Part shown: in pieces, positions 8,786 to 19,813 of the stretch
How the letters are laid out: each line of letters opens with the position of its first letter
Position numbering within the stretch: position 1 is the first letter of the stretch
Origin: Balanoglossus misakiensis
Lineage: Eukaryota; Hemichordata
Direction: 5' to 3'
DNA: 64,000 bases
Assembly (NCBI GenBank): GCA_040954595.2
Contig: JBECUI020000030.1
Span: forward strand, 1 to 64,000
Notes under the pieces: generated by a model
Seen by the model: the letters and a program-made list of their open reading frames with translations, nothing else
What the model was told of the DNA's origin: nothing
Database searches by the model: none
Made by a program: the position numbers and the translations under genes

Positions 8786-11269
8786 GTGCTTGTAACAGAA
8801 CAATCATTAGTCGGCAGATGGCAATTAACCTCTCCGGTCTTATCTGACCCCCTTCCCATAGATATACCTGGTGATATATACACAGTTTTACTCCAGGAAA
8901 AGATTTTACCTGACCCCTATTATAGTGATAATGAACTCAAGTGGTTGCCGTATGCTCAGGCTGAATGGAAAATAGAACGTACATTTGAAGTAACGAACAA
9001 TCAAGCCGAACGAATACTATTAGACATAGCGGTCGTGGACACTATTGCTATCATCACCATAAATGGGGAAGAAGTTGCAAAAAGCAATTCCAGTTTCATT
9101 CCCCTATGCATAGACATAAAGAAACATATCAAACCGGGAAAGAACACTATTGCTATCGCCTTTCTTTCTGCCGAAAAGGTTGCCCAAGAAAGCCCATTGC
9201 CCTATCCTATACCTCATTCTGAATATCCGATACAATCGCCGCACCGCAATCTTGTGCGTAAGGTACAATGTCATAGCGGCTGGGATTGGGGTCCCGCACT
9301 TATGTGTGCCGGAGTCTATCAATCTATCCGTTTATTATACCGCCCTGCATATACCCTATCTGCACTACATTGTGATATACGCAATACCAGCAAGACCCGT
9401 TGGGTTGTAACTGTGCATATTGATCTCAACAGCGAAGCTGAGCTTGAAATTCCTCTTACCATCAGTCTTGCAACAGTGAAGACAACAGAGCAAATAGCAA
9501 TACGCAAATGGACTCAAACTATATCATGCAAATTGACCATTGATAAGCCCGAACTGTGGTGGCCTGCCGGCATGGGCAAACAGCCGCTGTATGAACTGAC
9601 GGCTCAAATCGGAGAACTTTGGCATAACAAGACAGTTGCATTCCGAACTATTACCGTTATAAATAAGAAAGACCGTTTTGGCAGATCCCTGCAATTTCTG
9701 GTCAACAAAAAACCAATTATAGCAAAGGGTGCCAACTGGATTCCCTGTGATGCCCTTCCAAGCCGACAAAGGCCCGAGCGCATCCGGAAGCTCATTGATA
9801 GTGCTCTTGCTGCAGGAATGAATATGCTCCGCGTCTGGGGCGGGGGGCAGTACGAAAGCAATTTCTTTTACGAGTATTGCAGTCGACGTGGCATACTTAT
9901 CTGGCAAGATTTTATGTTTGCCTGTGCAATGTATCCCGCTGACTCTGCATTTCTCGACCTCGTACGAACTGAAGCAGAGGCACAAGTCAAACGATTAAAA
10001 GGCTTTGCCTGTCTTGCTCTCTGGTGTGGGAACAATGAAAATCTCGGAGCCTTTGAATGGTTTCCGGAATCCCACGAGAATCGCGACCGCTATCTCATTG
10101 ACTACGATCGTCTTAATGAGGGAGTACTTGGCGACACTGTTCGTAGGTTTGATCCAACCCGTCTTTTCTGGCCAAGTTCCCCCTCCGGTTCTCCCAACGA
10201 TTACAGTGCAAACTGGCATAATGACAACTGCGGGGACATGCATTACTGGAGCGTATGGCATGAAGGCAAACCCTTTGAAGCATATTATTCCATTATACCA
10301 CGATTCTGTTCGGAGTTTGGATTTCAATCCTTTCCATCACGCAAAACCATTCTCAGCTGCACCCCTGTCGATTCATTGAATCCTACAGCTCCCGCTATGG
10401 AGCATCATCAGAGGCATCCACGGGGCAATAGCATTATTCTTGAAACCATCAGCCGTTATTTCCGTTTTCCCAAGGATTTTGAAAACATACTCTATCTCAG
10501 CCAACTCCAGCAAGGACTGGCAATACAAACTGCCGTAGAATTTTGGCGTGCTCATCCCGAACGATGCTCCGGCATGATGTACTGGCAACTGAACGATCTA
10601 TGGCCCGGCAGTTCGTGGTCATCGATTGAATACGACGGCTACTGGAAACTTCTTCACTACTTTGCAGCGCGTTTTTATCGCCCCCTCCATCTTGCCGCCT
10701 ATAAGGACCCAAAAGACAATCAAACAAAGTATGTTCTGTATAACGACACCACCCTTCCCCAAGCAGTCGAGCTAAGTTTAAGCTGGTACGCAGAAGACAG
10801 CAAACTGCTTGATGTCTATCGATGCAATTGCACTGTTGATGCCCATTCCGTGCAATTTCTTCATCCAACAACCGACCATGCTCATGCTGTATTATTTATG
10901 GTGATGAAACCCTCTGTCGGCAATTCTCTTACGAATATTTTTCTCTCAATGAAACCAAAACAGTACAATCTTTCACCTACACAGGCGGTTGTAATATCAT
11001 CCCTGCGAAAGAAAAAGATCGCTTCTCCACCTGCCCACCTTGCAGAAACCGACAGTTGTTATGAGATTACCCTTAAAACAAAACAAGTAGCCCTCTACGT
11101 AACACTCAGCCTCCAAGATCAGTTCGGGGGTATGAGTGACAATGCCTTTTCCATGCAGCCCAAGGAGACAAAGACCATTCTTTGTTATGTAAACAGTAAA
11201 GAGATACGCAATGCCGATGCACTCCGTGCCCAGATCAAGTTATACGATTTAGCGCATAGTTATTTCTAG
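8786..11269 (+). CDS. Beta-mannosidase, glycoside hydrolase family 2
   Basis: An 827-residue GH2 enzyme that would remove terminal beta-linked mannose, for example the core mannose of N-glycans. The acid/base Glu is in 'LWCGNNEN' (about residue 415) and the nucleophile Glu in 'CSEFGFQSFPS' (~515); both contexts are specific for GH2 beta-mannosidases. The N-terminal jelly-roll region contains 'DIPGDIYTVLLQEKI' and 'HSGWDWGPAL', also typical. There is no signal peptide, so it probably acts in the cytoplasm on imported oligosaccharide. GTG at 8786 gives the normal family length; the frame is open further upstream into prsW. It converges on the GH20-like gene with a 14-bp gap, which fits a shared role in N-glycan breakdown. 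Confidence 0.9.
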   Translation: MLVTEQSLVGRWQLTSPVLSDPLPIDIPGDIYTVLLQEKILPDPYYSDNELKWLPYAQAEWKIERTFEVTNNQAERILLDIAVVDTIAIITINGEEVAKSNSSFIPLCIDIKKHIKPGKNTIAIAFLSAEKVAQESPLPYPIPHSEYPIQSPHRNLVRKVQCHSGWDWGPALMCAGVYQSIRLLYRPAYTLSALHCDIRNTSKTRWVVTVHIDLNSEAELEIPLTISLATVKTTEQIAIRKWTQTISCKLTIDKPELWWPAGMGKQPLYELTAQIGELWHNKTVAFRTITVINKKDRFGRSLQFLVNKKPIIAKGANWIPCDALPSRQRPERIRKLIDSALAAGMNMLRVWGGGQYESNFFYEYCSRRGILIWQDFMFACAMYPADSAFLDLVRTEAEAQVKRLKGFACLALWCGNNENLGAFEWFPESHENRDRYLIDYDRLNEGVLGDTVRRFDPTRLFWPSSPSGSPNDYSANWHNDNCGDMHYWSVWHEGKPFEAYYSIIPRFCSEFGFQSFPSRKTILSCTPVDSLNPTAPAMEHHQRHPRGNSIILETISRYFRFPKDFENILYLSQLQQGLAIQTAVEFWRAHPERCSGMMYWQLNDLWPGSSWSSIEYDGYWKLLHYFAARFYRPLHLAAYKDPKDNQTKYVLYNDTTLPQAVELSLSWYAEDSKLLDVYRCNCTVDAHSVQFLHPTTDHAHAVLFMVMKPSVGNSLTNIFLSMKPKQYNLSPTQAVVISSLRKKKIASPPAHLAETDSCYEITLKTKQVALYVTLSLQDQFGGMSDNAFSMQPKETKTILCYVNSKEIRNADALRAQIKLYDLAHSYF

Positions 11270-11283
11270 GGGATTTTCTGCCA

Positions 11284-13156
11284 TCAATGAAGATCCCGAA
11301 CTATTCCGGAAAGCTGGTATATACTATCCGGCAACCCACCCGGGCGAGATCGTTGCAGCCATAGTTTGCGGTAACGGCGAATGAGATCAGTCAGTTTTGG
11401 CAGTAATTCACTGCTCAGCTCCCTAATATCGGAGGCACTGGAAATATGTTCAATACATCTTCCGCCAATCATTAGAGAATCTACGATCCATAGTAATTCA
11501 TGTCGTAGCAGCGATTTCGGAAGGCACAAAGAAAGGATCCTAGCCTTTATTTCTTCCATCTCCCGATAAAAACCTACATAATCAGAATCTCGAAATGACA
11601 AGTACTGCGATTGATGATAGGGATAGGTACTACCAAGGAACATACAATGCAAAACGGAGGCATTCGCAAGAGTGAATCCGTATTTTTCGCTTATAGAGGC
11701 TAATTGATAAAATACTTGCGCCAATCCGGAGGTATTAAAGAGATAGGTATCCAGCCAGGCAAGAGCTATTGTCTCGTCTGTTTCATCAGAACTCCCTTCC
11801 CAACTGTACCGGGCAAAGTATGTCAGCGGGAGGAATAAACAGGATGCGGGCTGAAAATGTCCGTTATCACCCCATTCTGTCAGTACTACACCCGACAAAG
11901 AGTGTTCTGTACATGTTTCAACTGCTCTTTGCATATTTATTTCTGCATTACGCATTCGTCCGGCTATTGTGTTCCAGTTTGATGTCCCGCAATAGAGAAT
12001 GATATCTGCAGCGATACGCGCACGAACTGTCCGCACCTGTTCATCAAAGGGATGCTCAGCATCATATCCCCATAGACACAAACCCACGTCGTTCGCAAGC
12101 ATCTCTATCTTTTTCCGGATGTTGTATTACAATATCCGCCCAGATATACGGACGTTTCATGAGTGTTTTGCAGAATGCTGCTGTTGTATTTACTGCCGTG
12201 TAAAACAGTGTATCCATTCCCTCGCGCTCTGCTCGTTTTTTATTTGCACACTGGGCAAATTCCCAGGGTTCATCGTACCCAATATTTATGTTTGACGAAC
12301 GAAAGTGGGGCGCATACTGGGACAAGAGATCATGCACAAGTGCATCGGAGCGACTATCACTGATATTCCTCGTTGAAGGTTCCGGGCGGAAGACATTCCA
12401 GGGGTCGGTAAATCCGTCAGGGCATTCCGACAGATGTCGGTATTGTGGGTGCTTCAGCCATCGTTCCATATGTCCCAAACAGTTTAGGTTCGGTATGAGC
12501 TCAATACCCTCCTCAAAAGCAAGCCGATCTAAACGACGCAGCTGTCTTTTTGTCAGTGGAGATGCATGTTTCCATACCTGTTTATGTCCGCGAAACGCAA
12601 ATGTATGTTCAGTGTATAGTTCCAGCTGCGTATACTTCTGAAGACCAAGGATACGGATGAGTTTCTCTAGTTCTCGCATACGCGGGATGCGGTCTCGTGA
12701 AACATCCAGCATAAGTCCTCGTTTTGCTATACGTGGTGCATCAACAATCCGAACACAGGGAAGAGATAATGTTTTGCCAACCCGGGTGGAGAAAGAAGAA
12801 GATGTACTATCAATATTGTAGTCTCGTACTAAGCGAGAAATGTCATGTATCTGACCACTTCTGGTCGTTTCCGATACTACGTACTGAAATAGAGTCTTGA
12901 GTGCATACGCAATATTTTTGACCTCATCAGCAGAAATAGTAATGCCATCTGGAGTAATTACTATCTCATACGCGTGCTGCATCTTACCAATGGTACAGGT
13001 AATAGCCCCGACAACGAAGCTATGCCCAGTACGAAAGCGGCGTAATAAAGAGGATGTACGCCAGAGTCGCGGCAGTTTTTGAGCTGCAGAAAACTGTAGA
13101 TCGTGTTGGCTCTCAGTGTATGTCAACAACGTCGGACTCGGTATAATAGGAGGCAT
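11284..13156 (-). pseudogene. GH20-like beta-N-acetylhexosaminidase, one frameshift
   Basis: A ~620-residue glycosidase that should release terminal N-acetylhexosamine. The front part has a zincin-like GH20b domain (ending near residue 125) and the start of the TIM barrel ('RGLMLDVSRDRIP', 'PNLNCLGHMERW'). The catalytic Asp-Glu pair of GH20 is seen as 'NINIGYDEPWEF' (about residue 300). The frame breaks at about 12112, in an A5 run (minus strand). It continues in the next frame with 'CLWGYDAEHPF' and 'VVLTEWGDNGHF' plus a helical C-terminal region. One extra base explains the break. No signal peptide, so intracellular. It is the last gene of the sugar ABC transporter operon, 3 bp after the second permease, which suggests that the transporter delivers its substrate. 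Confidence 0.75.
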
Positions 13157-13159
13157 ACC

Positions 13160-14020
13160 TTATTCCTTTAATGCACCGGCAGAAAACCCGTGCGTAATTT
13201 GATTATGAAAAAAGAAGTAAAAAATGAGCATCGGGATCGTACTAATTACCAATGCGGCAAAAAGCAAACCGAAATCTCGTGCCATACCACCGGCAAAGGC
13301 ATTAACTCCAACCGGCAAACTACGAAGTGCCGTATCACTGGTCAGTACGAAGACAAAAACAAACTCGTTCCAATTGCCTAAAAAAACAAAGATCAACAAC
13401 GTTACCATAACCGGACGGGATATCGGTAAGATAATGCGATGAAATATTTGTATATAATTACTTCCATCAATTAATGCCGATTCTATTAAGGAATCAGGAA
13501 TATCCTTGATATAGGCCGCTGCCAGATACACTGCAAAGGGCAGACCAAAGGCAACATAGGGGAGAATGACACCGAAACGAGTATTATCAATATTTAACCA
13601 TGACTCCAGCAAAAAAAGAGGCACAAGGACAGCATGAACCGTAATAAGTAATCCCATAACAAAGATGGTGTAGATTATCTTGTTTATGCGGACATACGGA
13701 AATTTTGTCAAAGCAAATGCAGCTGATAATGCCAGATACACAGTAATAATAGTCGCGACAACCGAGTAAAATATACTGTTTAGAATGTAGAGCCCCAGTT
13801 TGCCGACATTCCAGGTCGTTATAAAATTTTGTACATAGAACTGATTAGGAAGACCAAATACATTCCTTATTATTTCAGCATGGGGACGGAAGGATACAAG
13901 GAACATCCATATGAGAGGGGTAATAGTAATTAAGGTATAAAATACTATAACAACAAGGGCACCCCCCTTCCATAGACTTGTTTCAATACCGTGTAATTGC
14001 CTTATTGTTTTAGTGTTCAT
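13160..14020 (-). CDS. Carbohydrate ABC transporter permease, MalG/LacG type
   Basis: About 286 residues with six membrane helices. The coupling motif E-A-A/S-x-x-D-G-x9-I-x-x-P is present as 'ESALIDGSNYIQIFHRIILPIS' split across residues ~195-216. The ending 'GFSAGALKE' is the usual C-terminus of CUT1-family MalG-like permeases. Start chosen at ATG 14020, with GGAGG 11 bp upstream; it overlaps the end of the first permease by 11 bp. Part of the minus-strand operon nagB/PIG-L, binding protein, permease, permease, GH20. Cargo is probably an N-acetylglucosamine-containing oligosaccharide (inferred from neighbours). No dedicated ATPase gene is present; CUT1 systems often share an MsmK/UgpC-type ATPase encoded elsewhere. 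Confidence 0.85.
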   Translation of the reverse strand: MNTKTIRQLHGIETSLWKGGALVVIVFYTLITITPLIWMFLVSFRPHAEIIRNVFGLPNQFYVQNFITTWNVGKLGLYILNSIFYSVVATIITVYLALSAAFALTKFPYVRINKIIYTIFVMGLLITVHAVLVPLFLLESWLNIDNTRFGVILPYVAFGLPFAVYLAAAYIKDIPDSLIESALIDGSNYIQIFHRIILPISRPVMVTLLIFVFLGNWNEFVFVFVLTSDTALRSLPVGVNAFAGGMARDFGLLFAALVISTIPMLIFYFFFHNQITHGFSAGALKE

Positions 14021-14900
14021 ACTTAGCTTCAAACCTCCGCGCAATACTGCGTAATATGCTAATAAGCCCCAAACTCAGTGCAACAATAATAACGGAAATA
14101 GCACTCCCATACCCATACTTGTAGTATTTAAATGTATGAATATACATATATATTGCAATAACTTCCGTGTAATGACTCGGACCACCTCCAGTCATGGCAA
14201 AAACTAAATCAAAACTCTTCAAACTTCCCGCAATGGCAAAAATTGCCGTAGTAAAAATAATTGTTATCATTTGTGGCAGAATAATTTGTAAAAGAATTTG
14301 TCGTTCAGTGGCACCATCTATTAAGGCAGATTCTAAAACCGAGGGGGATATCTTTTGCATATTAGCCACAAAGATAACCATATAAATACCGGTATAATAC
14401 CACAGAATAACAAAGAGCACCGGCATAATGGCAAGCTGTTTATCTTCAAAGATGGTAAAGACATATCTATTATCATCCATGATCACCCGCATGAGCTGCG
14501 TAAATATGCCGGAAGGAGCAAAAAACTGATTCCACAAAATGGCAACAACAATGGGGGAAATAACTACTGGAAGAAAGATCATTGCCTGATAAAACCATGA
14601 GCCGCGCACCATCCTGCGGTAGATAATATAGGCCAATATAAACCCTATGGGAATTTGTCCCATAACGGAAACTAGAACAATAAGAACATTATTCCGAAGC
14701 CCCTGTTGAAAAACCGGGTCACTCAATAATGTAGAATAGTTTTGAAGCCCTACAAACTCCGGAGTATCCAAGCCCGACCAGGTAGTAAAACTTGTCCCCA
14801 GACTAAAAAATATAGGGAATATTACTACACTGAGGTAAATGCAGAGAGCGGGAAGTATTAAGAGTAAATAATTACTTTTAAATTGCAATCGGTAATTCAA
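14010..14900 (-). CDS. Carbohydrate ABC transporter permease, MalF/LacF type
   Basis: About 296 residues with six membrane helices. 'PALCIYLSVVIFPIFFS' near the N-terminus and 'ESALIDGATERQILLQIILP' at the coupling loop (~200-220) are classical for CUT1 first permeases. I prefer TTG at 14900 because a strong GGAGGG lies just upstream; a TTG at 14915 overlaps that ribosome site. It overlaps the second permease by 11 bp and follows the binding-protein gene by about 60 bp. Partner and cargo as for the second permease. Confidence 0.83.
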   Translation of the reverse strand: MNYRLQFKSNYLLLILPALCIYLSVVIFPIFFSLGTSFTTWSGLDTPEFVGLQNYSTLLSDPVFQQGLRNNVLIVLVSVMGQIPIGFILAYIIYRRMVRGSWFYQAMIFLPVVISPIVVAILWNQFFAPSGIFTQLMRVIMDDNRYVFTIFEDKQLAIMPVLFVILWYYTGIYMVIFVANMQKISPSVLESALIDGATERQILLQIILPQMITIIFTTAIFAIAGSLKSFDLVFAMTGGGPSHYTEVIAIYMYIHTFKYYKYGYGSAISVIIVALSLGLISILRSIARRFEAKYEH

Positions 14901-14961
14901 CTCCCCACCCTCCAATACTGCAGGATGCTTGCATAATGATACACAAACATCCTAAAACTAG

Positions 14962-16242
14962 TTATTTCCGACCAGTGTCATTTGCTGCAACCCATGCCTC
15001 ATATTCGGCTGCAACCTCTTCGGCAGTCTTATTCCCAAACATCATTTCCTGTATAGCAGGATGTAAGACACCCATTCCCTCACCGTCCATGACGGCATCT
15101 ATGACATAACCCGCCGGAGCAGTTGCAAGGAAGTCAGCCAATTTTGCCGAAATTACAGGAAAATCTGCCGGGCGTTCTATCAGTGCAGCCGGGAGTGCCC
15201 AATGTTTCTGCCGGATATTCGACCCTTCTGGGACCGGAGTAGAACCAAATCCACTTCCACGCCATTGCTGCCTTTGCCTCGGAAAGATTGGCATTCATAC
15301 CAAAGCCTGTACCTGCTACAACAGCAGTAGAGTTGGGGATCCCCCGCTCGTTCCCAATCGAAGGGAAAACAGTTATATCCGTGGATTCAAACTGACTCTC
15401 GTTCATTTCACCAACAAGGTTGTTTGCTCTCCAACCACCATCAATAAAGTAGACTGCCCGTTCGTTGACAAAGTCACTTAATGCAACACCGTACTCGGCC
15501 TGATTGATTCCCGGAGAAAACATATCTGCGTCCGAAAGAGTCTTGATTACTCGCAATGCCTCGACAAACTCAGGATCGGTAAACGAAGCATCCCCGACTC
15601 GGGCGGCATCTAGCCATTTTCTTCCACCTGTTCGTGCTACCAAGGCGCTTAAAAACGTCGACTGCATTTGCCAACCGTCTTGTTGTCCATAGCAATAGGA
15701 ATATACCCTGCATTACGGATTTTGTCGCCTTGTGCCATCATTTCATCCATAGTACGAGGGAACCGGAGACCAAGTTCTCGTAATAGGCGTGTATTTACGA
15801 ACATAACATGTGTTGCCGTTACCTGTTCCGGCAGTTCCCAAATTTCCCCATTCGGACCCTGTGGTGCCATTGCAGCTGTCGCAAAAAGATTGCTGTTATC
15901 ACCTATGTACGGTCGCAAATCCTTGACCTTGCCACTGCCAGTTACTTGCCCCGTCCGCTTGCCTGGCCACAAGAATATGACATCGGGAAGTTCGTCTGCT
16001 ACCGATAAGGTCTGCAACTTATTGTGATACGGCTCATTTACCAAGAAGTCAAATTCAAGCGTGATATCAGGATTTTGCCGTTCAAACTCTGCACGGAGTT
16101 CTTCAAAATTCTGAACAGTTACTTGATCAGCCTGGTCCAAATAGTGGAACACCGTTAATACATTCGTTTGCTCTGTCGTTCCTGCACCAAATACAGGAAT
16201 GCCCACAATACAAAACACCAAAAGATAATAGAATAATTTCAT
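14962..16242 (-). pseudogene. Extracellular sugar-binding protein (family 1), two frameshifts
   Basis: The solute-binding component for the two neighbouring permeases. A signal peptide is clear (residues 1-20, ending 'VFGAGTTEQ'). The fold signature 'ELRAEFERQNPDITLEFDF' and 'LPDVIFLWPGKR' is typical of family-1 sugar-binding proteins. The reading frame changes at about 15672 (one base missing near 'MDNKTV') and about 15230 (one base extra near 'WFYSGP'). Joined over these points the length would be ~425 residues, normal for the family. The start has a perfect AAGGAGG. Two indels in one gene suggest decay or poor sequence; see the finding on the indel-rich zone. Confidence 0.8.
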
Positions 16243-16317
16243 TTTTCCCTCCTTATACAATGTTATGCTTTATTATAATTATATCATTATTTCAATAAAA
16301 AAACTAGAACACTTCAT

Positions 16318-18658
16318 TTACGAACCAATGTGTTTATGTAATGCATGTGAATACTCATAGAATTGATCTAACGTTAATTTTTTCAAGTAGATGATTCCTC
16401 GCGTTGAGCGAATGCGTGAGTCCTGATTTTGATGAAAAAATGATGCCCCCAGTAAACTGCGTAGTTGCTCATATTGCTCCACCTGCACATTCTGTGCTAG
16501 ATCAGAAAAAGGTCCATCATACTCATAGCTAGGGAAGGAAGCAACAGATTGAGTCAGAAAGGACTGTATAAACGTCTGTCGCATGACCGACATACTCATT
16601 TAATGTTGCCGGAATAAAGAAATTAGCTTCATAGGGTTGGTAGCGATACCATACATTCCGGTATCCCCAGACCTCAATATCATTTCTCTTGCTCTCTTTT
16701 TGATACTCTTTTAATGCCGCAGCAATGGCTTGAAAGACCTTATAATGCGTATCAGGTCCGCTCCCTTCGGGGTCAAGGGCAACCGTTATAACAGTCGGCT
16801 TTATGCGCTGCATCGTAGCAACAACTGGTTTTATATCTCGTTTATACTCAGGATCTTCAGTGAATACATCACCCTTATAAAATCCTAACCGGGAATGAAT
16901 AACCGAAGAGCAGTGAAAGCCGAAGAAGCCCCATAATAAATCCGCTTCCCACTCACGAATCATTCCCTTCAACTGCTGAACTCCAGGGATATCCTTCCTG
17001 CCGGGATACGACTGGGTCAGATAGGAACGTAGTTCTTCCAACTGTTTCCCAAAGTCTTTTTTTGTCTGCGAGGAGTATATCTCATTCAAGTTGCGCAAAA
17101 ATCGACATGCCGCATGAAAATTGCTTCCTCATGATCTTTTGCCGCAACAGCATCAAGATGGCAAAGCATATCGCGATTGCGTAACTCTCATTAGTATAAC
17201 TAAAATAGTTTTTATCAACGAGGGCATCAAAAACACTTGCCTTATTTACCAGTCCTTGTGCATGGTCAATATGGTCGAGAAGATTATTATTACTCACCGC
17301 ATTAAACCCGCTTGTCAGATAATTAAAATAATGAACATTAGACCGGATCTCGGATAAGGCGTGCTAAAAATGATATATACCCCAACATAATATCATCGTG
17401 GTGGGGTGCAGTATGCAAGAACACTTGATTGGTCGGTACTTGAAGGGAATTCAATACACATTGCTTATACTGCTCAGAAAGTGCACGAGCCATATCCAGC
17501 GTCTTATTGCCCACTGTTCCCCATAACAATCTCGTAGAATCCGTTTGCTTGAAATCCTCTTCAGTTAAATCCGTTAATTTTTTTTGAACACGAAATGCCA
17601 ACTCAGTAATAATTCTCGATGAACCGTCTTGAAGTTGCTTGGGGTCATCTTTATAGTGTAAATAGTTCCGTTCATCAAAGATGCTTTGCGGCTCCACTGG
17701 TAATGTAGAAACGTGCATTCGGTAAGGGATGCAGTGCCGAGGCTGGTATGCGCACAGATTTTGCACCCGTAATTGCTTCACTCACTATTTTGCCTTTGCC
17801 TCTCCGCAGCAATAATGATGGCAATACATTGCGGATTATACGTAATGGTCGATAGCCCGATGGTAATAACCAAGCGGTTGCGTGCTGATTCTATCCCTCC
17901 TAAATCACTGGCAGCTGCTGCCTGTGTTTCGTAGTTCGTTGCACAGAGCCGAGTTACAGAATAATGTTGTGCTCCCGACATTAAAGCCGATATGTCCATC
18001 CGGACCAATGCCGCCCAGAAAAAAATCAATGCCCCCCCACTCACGGATCTGTGCCTCGTAGTTATCACAAAACTGATCAACCGCAACTAGCGCCTGCTGT
18101 TGCCGCTCTTCCAGTTTACTGGAAGGATTGCGTATTCGCAAAGTAAGGTCAACCAAATAATTCGGCCAAATTTGTTCTAGACTCTCGTCTGAAGCTAACC
18201 CAATAGAATCAGGATTAATAAGCAATGCCTTTTGTATGTCAAGCCCAAACCCCTCTATGTAATACTTTCTTACATAGTGGTTAAAACTGTTATGCTGTCG
18301 TGTGCTGATGGGATAAAATTCATCAATTTGTACAAAGCGAAGACCCTTTAATGTTGGAGCATTCTTGCTGGAAATGCCGTAAGATTCCAAGACATGCCTT
18401 GTTTCCTTCGCATTCCACTGTGCGAGAAAAAACTTCATCCAATAAATAAAATTGCTCCGGCGTCCTACCGGTAGGGAGGGCAACAACGCCATCAGGGTTC
18501 TTCAACACCCATTCCAGAAACCGAAGGGCTGTCAACTTACCCAGAACAGAAAGACTGTCCACAACAATAACTCCTACCCTTTCGGATTCGGATGTATACG
18601 GACTTACTTTTTCATGCTGAAAATAAAAATTTTCTACGGTACTCCATTGCGGATTCAT
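16318..18658 (-). pseudogene. NagB-PIG-L two-domain glucosamine-6-phosphate deaminase-like gene, about eight frameshifts
   Basis: The 5' third encodes a glucosamine-6-phosphate deaminase domain that would turn GlcN-6-P into fructose-6-P plus ammonia. Landmarks are 'VVALPTGRTPEQFY', 'FVQIDEFYPI' and 'GGIGPDGHIGFN', all NagB motifs. The 3' two-thirds encode a PIG-L/LmbE deacetylase-like domain: 'HTAPHHDDIMLGY' is the zinc motif and 'FPSYEYDGPFSDLA' lies near the end. Such fusions of ~650-790 residues are known, mostly in Bacteroidetes as I recall. Frame changes fall near 18430, 17975, 17800, 17686, 17346, 17176, 17100 and 16580, most in short homopolymers, both insertions and deletions. ATG 18658 has AAGGGG upstream. 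It heads the minus-strand operon, divergent from nanA. Confidence 0.75.
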
Positions 18659-18816
18659 GGCTAACCCCTTTGACAATACACAACTATACTATATCCTTGC
18701 ATGATTGCACAAGCCTATCCTAGACAAAAAAAGAATCGTACATTATACTGTAATTATAGGTAATTACTGGAAAGTATTATTATTGCACAGTTTATTCTGT
18801 CAATTGGAGGGACAGC

Positions 18817-19680
18817 ATGGAAGGTATATTTACCGCTCTCGTAACTCCGTTTCATGCCGATGGCACGATCAACGAAACCGTATTACGTAACGTTGTTCGT
18901 TATAACATTGACAAGATGGGAGTAGATGGACTCTATGTCGGTGGCTCCACCGGTGAAAGTTTTCTCATGAACAAAACAGAACGACACACTGTTTTGAAAA
19001 TTGTACGAGAAGAAGCAAAAGACGACGTTATTCTTATTGCCCAAATCGCTTCGCTGAATATTTCGGATTCAATATCGCTGGGCAAAGATGCCACCGAGTT
19101 AGGATATGCGGCAATATCTGCAGTTACACCTTTTTACTATCAATTTACTTTTACAGAAATCAAAAAGTATTATCAAACCTTAACAGAGGCAATTGACAAT
19201 ACAATGATTCTGTATTCCATTCCCGCATTTACAGGTGTTTCTATTTCCCTGTCTCAGTTTAATGAACTGCTCTCCTTACCGAAGGTCGGCGGTATTAAAT
19301 ATACCGATTCTAATCTCAATACATTAGAACGTTTAACTGTAATCCACCCAGATAAAACGTTTTTATTTGGAAAAGACGAGATGCTGATAGCAGGTTTAGT
19401 GCTGGACATTAGCGGTGCAGTCGGTAGCACCTATAACGTACTTGGACAAAAGGCAAAAAAACTTCGTGAATACATGAAGCAAGGAAACTATCCGATGCCC
19501 GGGCCTTTACAACATACCATCAACAAGGCCATAGCAAAAATGCACGAGCACGGCGTATACCAAACTATTAAAGAAGTATTACATATTAAAGGAATAGGAA
19601 AAGGATATGTACGATTACCTTTTCTTGAATTGAACGGGGAGCAAAAGAAAGATATACAGAAAAATATAGATATATTTTAG
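18817..19680 (+). CDS. nanA: N-acetylneuraminate lyase
   Basis: A 287-residue class-I aldolase that splits N-acetylneuraminate into N-acetylmannosamine and pyruvate. It belongs to the DapA superfamily but shows the NanA-specific motifs. 'GGSTGES' (about residues 45-51) replaces the GTTGE of DapA, 'YSIPAFTGVS' (~135-144) is present, and the Schiff-base Lys is in 'GIKYTDSNL' (~162-170). The gene is intact, with GGAGGG before the ATG. It is the first gene of the sialic-acid operon, divergent from the nagB-type gene across a ~160-bp shared control region. Confidence 0.92.
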   Translation: MEGIFTALVTPFHADGTINETVLRNVVRYNIDKMGVDGLYVGGSTGESFLMNKTERHTVLKIVREEAKDDVILIAQIASLNISDSISLGKDATELGYAAISAVTPFYYQFTFTEIKKYYQTLTEAIDNTMILYSIPAFTGVSISLSQFNELLSLPKVGGIKYTDSNLNTLERLTVIHPDKTFLFGKDEMLIAGLVLDISGAVGSTYNVLGQKAKKLREYMKQGNYPMPGPLQHTINKAIAKMHEHGVYQTIKEVLHIKGIGKGYVRLPFLELNGEQKKDIQKNIDIF

Positions 19681-19813
19681 GAGACTAATAATTGCCATAA
19701 CAGGAGTTACTGTTGTCTCACGCTAATACTGCACTACCGTAATGTGCAAATGCTTTATGGGAATGCTATAACTTGTGTCGTATGGATATTATTAATTATT
19801 AAGGAGGGGATGT

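Noticed and set aside
16318-18658. Treating the fragments as separate small genes
   Set aside because: Each fragment continues the same domain at the point where the previous one stops, with family motifs in the correct order.
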